A stretch of 39,581 nucleotides of DNA from Fidelibacterota bacterium. Its GTDB lineage: Bacteria; Verrucomicrobiota; Kiritimatiellia; JAIPIQ01. The notes below the pieces were generated by a model that ran no database searches, had not been told where the DNA came from, and saw only the letters and a program-made list of their open reading frames with translations. The translations under genes were made by a program, and so were the position numbers. Of this stretch, positions 8,125-14,699 are shown piece after piece. The stretch covers positions 1 to 39,581 of the forward strand of contig JAIPIQ010000004.1 in NCBI GenBank assembly GCA_021734645.1, read 5' to 3'. Within the stretch, counting starts at the first letter, position 1, and each line of letters starts with the position of its first letter.

Positions 8125-11100
8125 GACTGTTTCTCCGTTCCGCAAGGGGACTTGCCGTAATCGCACCGCAGGCAGCGGCGCGCCTGGCGCACGGCGGCGG
8201 CTTCATTCCAGGGCTGTTCAACTTCCGCAAAGTTATGGCGGCGGCGTTCGAGGGGGATGGTATTGAGTCCTTCGCGCCGGTAGGGCACGGGATCGGCGTC
8301 GGGATCGTAGTCCGTCGCCACCGCCTGCTCCCGCTGCCAGAAGGCGTGGTTCGCGCCCGTGAGGGCCTCGTCAATCGCCACGGCCACGCGCTCGCCGTCG
8401 GCGATGGCGCTGACCACGGACCAGGGTCCGGTGGCGGCGTCGCCGCCCGCGTAAATCCAGGGCACGGACGTCCGGCCGGTGACCGGATCGGCCTTGATCC
8501 AGCCGTTGCCGGTCATTTCGAGCCCGAGGCCGGGATCGAGCGCCTTGGCATCCAGCCGCTGGCCGATGGCCAGGATCACCTGGTCGCAGTCGAGCACGAA
8601 GTATTCATCGCTGCTGGCTTCGGGGCGGCGGCGACCGGTGCGGTCGAAATCGCCCAGGGTCATGGCCCGGCACTTCACGCCGCTGGCGGCCCCGTCGGCA
8701 TCCACCACGATTTCCTCGGGGGCGGCCAGGGTTTTGAGTTCGACGCCCTCCTGAAGGGCCTCCTCGATCTCCTCGGCATAGGCGGGCATTTCCTCGCGGG
8801 TGCGGCGGTAGAGCACGGTCACGCTCTCGGCGCCGAGGCGCAGGGCGGTCCGGGCGGCGTCAATGGCGGCATTGCCGCCGCCGATGACTGCCACGCGCTT
8901 GCCGATGGGCACGGATCCGCGCAGATTATAGCGCCGCAGGAATTCCATGGCCTCGGTCACGCCCCGGGCCTTGCTGCCCGGAATATCCAGCCCGATGCCC
9001 CGGGGCGCCCCCACGGCCAGGAACACCGCTTCGTAGCCCTCGTCCCGCAGGCTCGCCAGGGTGAAATCCCGGCCCAGCGCCTTTTCGGTCACCAGGTCCA
9101 CGCCCAGGCCCTCGATCATGCGCACCTCGCGGGCCAGCTCCTCGCGCGGCAGACGATAGGCCGGAATGGCCTGCACCAGCATGCCCCCCGGCCGCGGCTC
9201 CGCCTCGAAGACCCGTGGCTTGTAGCCCAGGCGCGCCAGGAAATAGGCGCCAGCCAGCCCGGCCGGCCCGGCCCCCACAATCGCGATCTTCCGGCCGGCG
9301 TTGACCTCATTCTCGCGCACCTCGGGCACCTGGATGGTCACTTCCTGATCCACCATGAAGCGCTTCACGCCCCGGATGGCCACGCTGTCGTCCAGGCTCG
9401 CCCGGCGGCATTTTTCCTCGCAGGTATGAAAACAGACGCGCGCGCAGACCGACGCGAAGGGATTGCGTTCGCGGTGGAGTTTCAGCGCCTCGGCGTAGCG
9501 TTTTTCGCCCACGAGCGAGACGAAGCCGGGCACATCCACGTGGGCCGGGCAGGCCGTCTGGCAGGGCGCGCGCACCAGGGCGGCGCAGACCCCCGCGTCG
9601 CACTGGCGGTCGCGGATATGGCGAATGTACTCCTCGCGGAAATGCCGAAGGGTCGAGAGCACGGGATTCGGCGCGGTCTGGCCGAGGCCGCACAGGGAGG
9701 ACTCCTTGATGAAGTGGCCCAACTCCTCGAGCTGGTCGAGATCTTCCATGCGCCCCTGACCGCCGCAAATGCGTTCGAGAATCTCGAGCATGCGCTTGGT
9801 GCCCACGCGGCAGGGCACGCATTTGCCGCAGGATTCCTCCTGGACGAACTCGATGAAGAAGCGGGCCACATCCACCATACAGGTGTCTTCATCCATCACG
9901 ATCAGCCCGCCGGAGCCCATGATGGCGCCGAGCTCGGCCAGGGGTTCGTAATCCAGGGGCACATTCAGGTGCTGCTTGGGAATGCACCCGCCGGAGGGGC
10001 CGCCGATCTGGGCGGCCTTGAACGGCTTGTTGTTGCGGATGCCGCCGCCCAGGTCGTAGATGATTTCGCCCAGGGGCATGCCGATGGGCACCTCGACCAG
10101 GCCGGTGTTGCGCACGGCGCCGGCCAGGGCGAACACCTTCGTGCCCTTGCTCGCGGGCGTACCGTGGCTGGCGTACCAATCCGCGCCGCGCAGCAGAATC
10201 GCCGGCACATTGGCATAGGTTTCCACATTGTTCAGGACCGTCGGACAATCCCAGAGGCCCTTCTGGGCCGGGAAGGGCGGGCGCGGGCGCGGCTCACCGC
10301 GCTTGCCCTCGATCGAGGCGATCAGGGCGGTTTCCTCGCCGCAGACGAACGCGCCGGAACCCATGCGGATTTCCAGATCAAAATCAAAGGTCGTGCCCAG
10401 GATGCCCGCGCCCAGCAGCCCGTACTGCCGGGCCTGCTCGATGGCCCGTTCGAGCCGCGCCACCGCCAGGGGGTATTCGGCGCGCACGTACACGTAGCCC
10501 TGGTTCGCGCCCACCGTGTAGGCCGCGATCGCCATGCCCTCGATCACGCTGTGGGGATCACCTTCGAGCACACTGCGGTCCATGTAGGCGCCCGGATCGC
10601 CCTCGTCCGCGTTGCAGAGCACATACTTCTGCGTCCCCTCGGCATGGCGCGTGAAATTCCACTTCAGCCAGGTCGGGAAACCGGCCCCGCCCCGCCCGCG
10701 CAGCCCCGAGCGTTCCATCTCCTTGATCACCGCTTCCGAATCCATCTCCGTCAGCACCCGGGCCAGGCCCTGGTAGCCGTCGCGGGCGATGTACTCTTCG
10801 ATCTGCTCGGGATCAATCCAGCCGCAGTTGCGCAGCACAATCGGCACCTGGCGCTTGAAAAACGGCAGTTCCGCGCGCTGGGCGCTGGCCTTTTCCCCGT
10901 GGGCATCCCGCACCACCAACCGCTCGACGGTTTCGCCGTTGAGCACATGCTTGGCGATGATATCCCCCGCGTCCTCGGGCTTGACGCCCTGGTAGAAAGT
11001 CTGGTCCGCGCCCATGAGCAGCACCGGCCCGGCCACGCAGGGGCCCATGCAACCCGTGCAGACCACTTCGACCCGTTCGGTCAGGTTGCGGGACTTGATT

Positions 11101-11282
11101 TCTTCGAGCAGGGCATCCCGCACGGCGCCGGCGCCGGAGGCGATGCAACTGCCGCCCATGCAGACCAGAATGGGCTGTCGGGCGCCCGTGGCGCGGGCCT
11201 GCATGGCCGCCTGGGCCTGTTGCGCGGCGTGTTGCAACGCCGCCGGATTCGCAATACGCGCGACTGCTTTCGTAATCATCAT
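8121..11282 (-). CDS. NuoF/HydB-like flavoprotein fused to a C-terminal GltD/NfnB-like NAD(P)-binding FAD oxidoreductase
   Basis: 1053 aa. N-terminal Trx-like 2Fe-2S (CMGGSCIASGAG...CTGCMGPC), NuoF FMN/NADH region (GLRGRGGAGFPTWLKW, CNADEGDPGAYMDR) and CGKCVPCRVGTKRMLE, then CQTACPAHVDVPGF, CARVCFHTCEEKCRR, GRKIAIVGAGPAGLAGAYFLARLGY, GKRVAVIGGGNAAIDAARTALRLGA. ATGA overlap with hydA. Confidence 0.93.
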   Translation of the reverse strand: MMITKAVARIANPAALQHAAQQAQAAMQARATGARQPILVCMGGSCIASGAGAVRDALLEEIKSRNLTERVEVVCTGCMGPCVAGPVLLMGADQTFYQGVKPEDAGDIIAKHVLNGETVERLVVRDAHGEKASAQRAELPFFKRQVPIVLRNCGWIDPEQIEEYIARDGYQGLARVLTEMDSEAVIKEMERSGLRGRGGAGFPTWLKWNFTRHAEGTQKYVLCNADEGDPGAYMDRSVLEGDPHSVIEGMAIAAYTVGANQGYVYVRAEYPLAVARLERAIEQARQYGLLGAGILGTTFDFDLEIRMGSGAFVCGEETALIASIEGKRGEPRPRPPFPAQKGLWDCPTVLNNVETYANVPAILLRGADWYASHGTPASKGTKVFALAGAVRNTGLVEVPIGMPLGEIIYDLGGGIRNNKPFKAAQIGGPSGGCIPKQHLNVPLDYEPLAELGAIMGSGGLIVMDEDTCMVDVARFFIEFVQEESCGKCVPCRVGTKRMLEILERICGGQGRMEDLDQLEELGHFIKESSLCGLGQTAPNPVLSTLRHFREEYIRHIRDRQCDAGVCAALVRAPCQTACPAHVDVPGFVSLVGEKRYAEALKLHRERNPFASVCARVCFHTCEEKCRRASLDDSVAIRGVKRFMVDQEVTIQVPEVRENEVNAGRKIAIVGAGPAGLAGAYFLARLGYKPRVFEAEPRPGGMLVQAIPAYRLPREELAREVRMIEGLGVDLVTEKALGRDFTLASLRDEGYEAVFLAVGAPRGIGLDIPGSKARGVTEAMEFLRRYNLRGSVPIGKRVAVIGGGNAAIDAARTALRLGAESVTVLYRRTREEMPAYAEEIEEALQEGVELKTLAAPEEIVVDADGAASGVKCRAMTLGDFDRTGRRRPEASSDEYFVLDCDQVILAIGQRLDAKALDPGLGLEMTGNGWIKADPVTGRTSVPWIYAGGDAATGPWSVVSAIADGERVAVAIDEALTGANHAFWQREQAVATDYDPDADPVPYRREGLNTIPLERRRHNFAEVEQPWNEAAAVRQARRCLRCDYGKSPCGTEKQS

Positions 11283-11821
11283 GCCACCTCGGCTTGGGCG
11301 GCCTCATCGGCGGCCGCATACGCTTTCAATAACTCGCCCACCCGCGCGGGCTTGACGCGCTGATGCACGTCGTCATTCACCATAATCACCGGCGCCAACC
11401 CGCAGGCCCCGAAACACCGGCCCACTTCGAGCGAAAAATTGCGGTCGGCCGTGGTCTGGCCGACTTCAATCGCCAGATGCTTTTTGATGGCCTCGAGGAC
11501 TTCCTTGCCGCCCCGCACATAGCAGGCCGTGCCCAGGCAGACCCGCACGAGGCACTTGCCCCGGGGCTGGGTCGAAAAAAACGAATAGAAGGTCACCACG
11601 CCGGTGACCTCGCTGTAGGGCTTGTCGAAGAGCTCGCTGATGCGCCGCATGGCCTCATCCGGCAGATAGCCGATCAACTTCTGGGTCAGTTGCAGGGCCG
11701 GAATCAGCCCGCCGGGCTTGCCGATATAATCAGCCAGCAATTCATCCAGCCGGGCGATCAGGGCGGCTTCCGCCTCCGCCTCACCGACGCCCGCCTGGCA
11801 TGCGCATGTAGTTGTCGCCAT
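11279..11821 (-). CDS. hydC: NuoE/HydC-like 24 kDa 2Fe-2S subunit
   Basis: 180 aa; VRVCLGTACYVRGGKEVLEAI and EVGRCFGACGLAPVIMVNDDVH; overlaps the start of the HydB fusion. Confidence 0.93.
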   Translation of the reverse strand: MATTTCACQAGVGEAEAEAALIARLDELLADYIGKPGGLIPALQLTQKLIGYLPDEAMRRISELFDKPYSEVTGVVTFYSFFSTQPRGKCLVRVCLGTACYVRGGKEVLEAIKKHLAIEVGQTTADRNFSLEVGRCFGACGLAPVIMVNDDVHQRVKPARVGELLKAYAAADEAAQAEVA

Positions 11822-11981
11822 ACTCGTTCAATCCTTTCCGTGTGGAGCCGCCCAGCCCCCCCCCAAGGCAGCAAGTCCGGGCAAGATGCCCGAGAACCCA
11901 ACCCAAGTCAAAACTTTTCGGAGGCCATTTTTTTACAGTTGCGTTCGGGAGAACCCTGGCGTAGGGTAGCGCTAGTTTGAG

Positions 11982-12070
11982 GCCGAAGTGGCGAAACTGG
12001 CAGACGCACTGGACTCAAAATCCAGCGGTGCTTACACACCGTGTGGGTTCGAATCCCACCTTCGGCACCA
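11982..12070 (+). tRNA. tRNA-Leu (anticodon CAA)
   Basis: GCCGAAG...CTTCGGC acceptor, ctgga-ctCAAaa-tccag anticodon arm, class II variable arm, GGTTCGAATCC T-arm, encoded CCA. Confidence 0.95.
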
Positions 12071-12080
12071 GTCTTTTCTC

Positions 12081-12905
12081 ATGGATACTCCCCTGCCATT
12101 CGATAGTCACACGCATACGTGGCTGTGCAAGCACGCCCACGGGACACCGGCGGACTATGCCCGCATGGCACGGGCGCGCGGCCTGCCCGGCATTTACGTC
12201 ACCGACCATGTGCCCACCCCCAATGCGTTTCAGGGCGAGGTGCGCATGACCAACGAGCAGTTCACGCAATACTTGGACATGGTGGCCGCCGCCCAGGCCG
12301 AATTCGGCGCCGCGTACTGCCGGCTGGGCATCGAGGCGGATTACTATCCCGGCTGCGAGGACTGGCTGCCGGACTGGCTGGCGGCGCAGCCCTTCGATCT
12401 GGTGCTGGGCTCCATCCACTATGTCACGGGCTGGAATGTCATGGGCCAACCGCCGCCGACGGAGGACACCGCCGCGCTCTGGCGCGATTATTTCGCGCAG
12501 GTGGCCACGTTGGCCCGCACGGGGTGGTATGACGTCGTGGCTCACCTGGATGTGCCCAAGCGCTGGCGGGCGGCCCTGCCGGCCGATTGGATTACGACCC
12601 TGGCGGGACCGGCGCTCGAGGCCCTGGCGGCCAATGACATGGCCGTCGAGCTGAATACGTCCGGCTTCCGGCATCCCATCAACGAGATCTATCCGGCAGC
12701 GGATCTGCTGGCGGCGCTCCGCGCGCGTGGCATCGGCATTGTCTTCGGCTCGGATGCCCACCACCCCGAGCAGGTCGGGACTGGTTTTCAGCGCGCTCTG
12801 GCCCTGGCCCGCGCCGTCGGCTATCGCGAGTACCGCGTCTATCGCCAACGAACCTATACGCTCGAACCGCTGGCCCGGCCGGCGCCCCCGCCGCCCGGGA
12901 TCTAG
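12081..12905 (+). CDS. PHP-domain phosphatase (histidinol-phosphatase HisJ-like)
   Basis: MDTPLPFDSHTHTWLCKHAHGTPADYARMARARGLPGIYVTDHVPTPN; VVAHLDVPKRW; ELNTSG; IVFGSDAHHPEQVG. Confidence 0.88.
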   Translation: MDTPLPFDSHTHTWLCKHAHGTPADYARMARARGLPGIYVTDHVPTPNAFQGEVRMTNEQFTQYLDMVAAAQAEFGAAYCRLGIEADYYPGCEDWLPDWLAAQPFDLVLGSIHYVTGWNVMGQPPPTEDTAALWRDYFAQVATLARTGWYDVVAHLDVPKRWRAALPADWITTLAGPALEALAANDMAVELNTSGFRHPINEIYPAADLLAALRARGIGIVFGSDAHHPEQVGTGFQRALALARAVGYREYRVYRQRTYTLEPLARPAPPPPGI

Positions 12906-13521
12906 CCCGCCTCAGGGCGCCCGGTTCCGGGTTGGTCCTTCGGGGTTTTTGTAGGGATCATTTACTGCGTAATGTGCGGAATGAATGGAAAGATGGGTGT
13001 GTAGGAGTAGGTGTAGGAGTTCGTGGGGATAAACGCTCTCGCCGTTCCTCAATGCCCGCCCTGAATCGCAGATCCCGCCGCCGGTGCTTCGCGGGGATTG
13101 GCGCGAGGGCGCGCTGGATGAGGGAAGAAATCCGTACTCGTACACGTACTCCTACACTCGAATCTCTTGGAGGGGGGCGGGATGTTGGTTCTGCTCTTGA
13201 GCGATTCCTCGGATAGGTTTCGATGGAAGGCTATCGCGTAAGCGTATCCGAGCAAGGGTGGCGATTAAGTGTCGACGGTTAAGCGTTGCGATTAAGAGTT
13301 GGCCGCGCACGAACTGTTTCGTGAACTGCCTCGTAAACTCCGACGGTATAACTCCATCGTAATCTTTGCCGTACACTTCATCGAGCCGGGGGGCACGGGA
13401 TCCCACTTCATCGCCACATTTTATATCGAAACCGACAAGGCTCGCGAGAAAGATTGACGGACACAAATATGGGTCCCCAATGCCCCGCCGCCCGGGACCT
13501 AACCCGCCTCAGGGCGTCCGG
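12885..13521. repeat. Repeat-rich non-coding island bounded by imperfect ~39-bp direct repeats
   Basis: 12886-12924 ccccgccgcccgggatctagcccgcctcagggcgcccgg and 13483-13521 ccccgccgcccgggacctaacccgcctcagggcgtccgg, 3 mismatches. Low-complexity gtaggagtaggtgtaggag and tccgtactcgtacacgtactcctacac lie between. Confidence 0.7.
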
Positions 13522-14561
13522 CTGGCCCGCAGCAGCACCTCGCGCGGTTCCCCGCCCCGCAGCACCTTGAGGCGGATATCGCGCCGGGCCTGGCTGTGCA
13601 GCACCGCGCGCTGCACCTCGAGCATGCGCCCGACCGGCCGCTGATTGACCTCGATGATAATGTCGCCGGCCACGAGTCCCGCCGCGGCAGCCGGCGTCCC
13701 TGCCAGTACTTCGTTGATGACCACCGCCGCCGGCCGGTTGACCAGCCGCAGGGCGGTGGGCGCATCCAGTTCCGCCAGGGACACCCCGATCCGGGGCGGC
13801 TGGTAATCGCCTTTGGCAATCAACGCCTGGGCGATTTCCACCGCCAAATTCGCGGGCACCGCAAACCCAATGCCGATGTTGCCCGTGGCGAACGGCCCGG
13901 CCGTCTTGATGGCATTGTTCATGCCGATCATTTCCCCCTGCACGTTCACCAGGGGGCCCCCGCTGTTGCCCGGATTGATCGAGGCATCCGTTTGAATGAA
14001 ATCCTCGTAGGGCAACAGCCCCACGCTGCGCCCCTTCTGGCTGACAATGCCCAGGGTGACGCTGCTGTCCAGACTGAAAGGCGACCCCACCGCAATCGCA
14101 AACTGGCCCACCCGCACCTGATCGGAATCCGCCGCCGTGATCGGCTGCAGCGGCCGCTCCGGATCCGGCTCGATCCGCAACACCGCCAGATCGCTGGCTT
14201 CGTCGTACCCCACCAGCGTCGCCGGATACGCCGTGCCGTCGTGCAGCGCCACCTCGACCTCGTCCACCTGCCGCACCACATGATAACACGTCAGAATGTG
14301 CCCCTCCGTATCCAGAATACTGCCCGAGCCAATCCCCGCCCGCCGACCACTCGGCACCCGGAAAATCCGGCGGCTGAAATAATCCCGCGCCAACTGATAT
14401 TCCTGATTCTCCGTGCGGACCACCACCACCGACGGCATCACCCGCTCAACCGCATCCGCGATTTCCTCGCCAAACTCCGCCAAGCGCGGCGCCGCCGCCG
14501 CCACCCCGATACCCGCCACCCAGAGCAGGCCCGCCAACCCGTATCGCCTGTATGTTTTCAT
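13509..14561 (-). CDS. HtrA/DegP-like trypsin-type serine protease with PDZ domain
   Basis: Probable start MKTYRRYGLAGLLWVAGIGVAAAA; ILTCYHVV, DLAVLRIE, QTDASINPGNSGGPLVN; C-terminal PDZ. Confidence 0.93.
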   Translation of the reverse strand: MKTYRRYGLAGLLWVAGIGVAAAAPRLAEFGEEIADAVERVMPSVVVVRTENQEYQLARDYFSRRIFRVPSGRRAGIGSGSILDTEGHILTCYHVVRQVDEVEVALHDGTAYPATLVGYDEASDLAVLRIEPDPERPLQPITAADSDQVRVGQFAIAVGSPFSLDSSVTLGIVSQKGRSVGLLPYEDFIQTDASINPGNSGGPLVNVQGEMIGMNNAIKTAGPFATGNIGIGFAVPANLAVEIAQALIAKGDYQPPRIGVSLAELDAPTALRLVNRPAAVVINEVLAGTPAAAAGLVAGDIIIEVNQRPVGRMLEVQRAVLHSQARRDIRLKVLRGGEPREVLLRASRTP

Positions 14562-14624
14562 ACTCAAATATGACCGCCCCCGCCCGGAAATGTTCAATGT
14601 TCAGGCGCCCGCGCGCCGGAGGGG

Positions 14625-14652
14625 TTGACAAACCGCGCGCATCTGGTAGAAA
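14625..14652 (+). promoter_or_regulatory. Putative sigma70-type promoter of the ABC transporter operon
   Basis: TTGACA (14625-14630), 16-bp spacer, TAGAAA (14647-14652). Confidence 0.55.
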
Positions 14653-14659
14653 GCCATCC

Positions 14660-14680
14660 TGTTCGCAACAGTTGCGAACA
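14660..14680. promoter_or_regulatory. Perfect 21-bp palindrome, candidate LacI-family operator
   Basis: TGTTCGCAAC-A-GTTGCGAACA (10-1-10, no mismatches), just downstream of the putative -10 and 20 bp before the SBP-permease ATG. Confidence 0.7.
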
Positions 14681-14699
14681 AAGGAAGGCGCGGGCGCGG

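Noticed and set aside
8235-11363. 1042-aa + strand ORF spanning the HydB fusion region (and similar 6382..8160, 12..1574, 1839..3197, 29385..31412)
   Set aside because: Low-complexity, Gly/Ala/His/Arg-rich translations antisense to clearly conserved genes; typical shadow ORFs of high-GC DNA with third-position bias.
12912-13466. Small ORFs in the repeat-rich island (e.g. 12932..13216, 13152..13466)
   Set aside because: Translations are repeat-derived (RTRTRTPTL) or lack recognisable domains, with no ribosome-binding context; treated as non-coding.
14625-14699. Upstream start at 14625 for the SBP-permease fusion
   Set aside because: It overlaps the putative -35 (TTGACA) and operator palindrome; ATG 14700 is preceded by AAGGAAGG and gives a better N-terminus.
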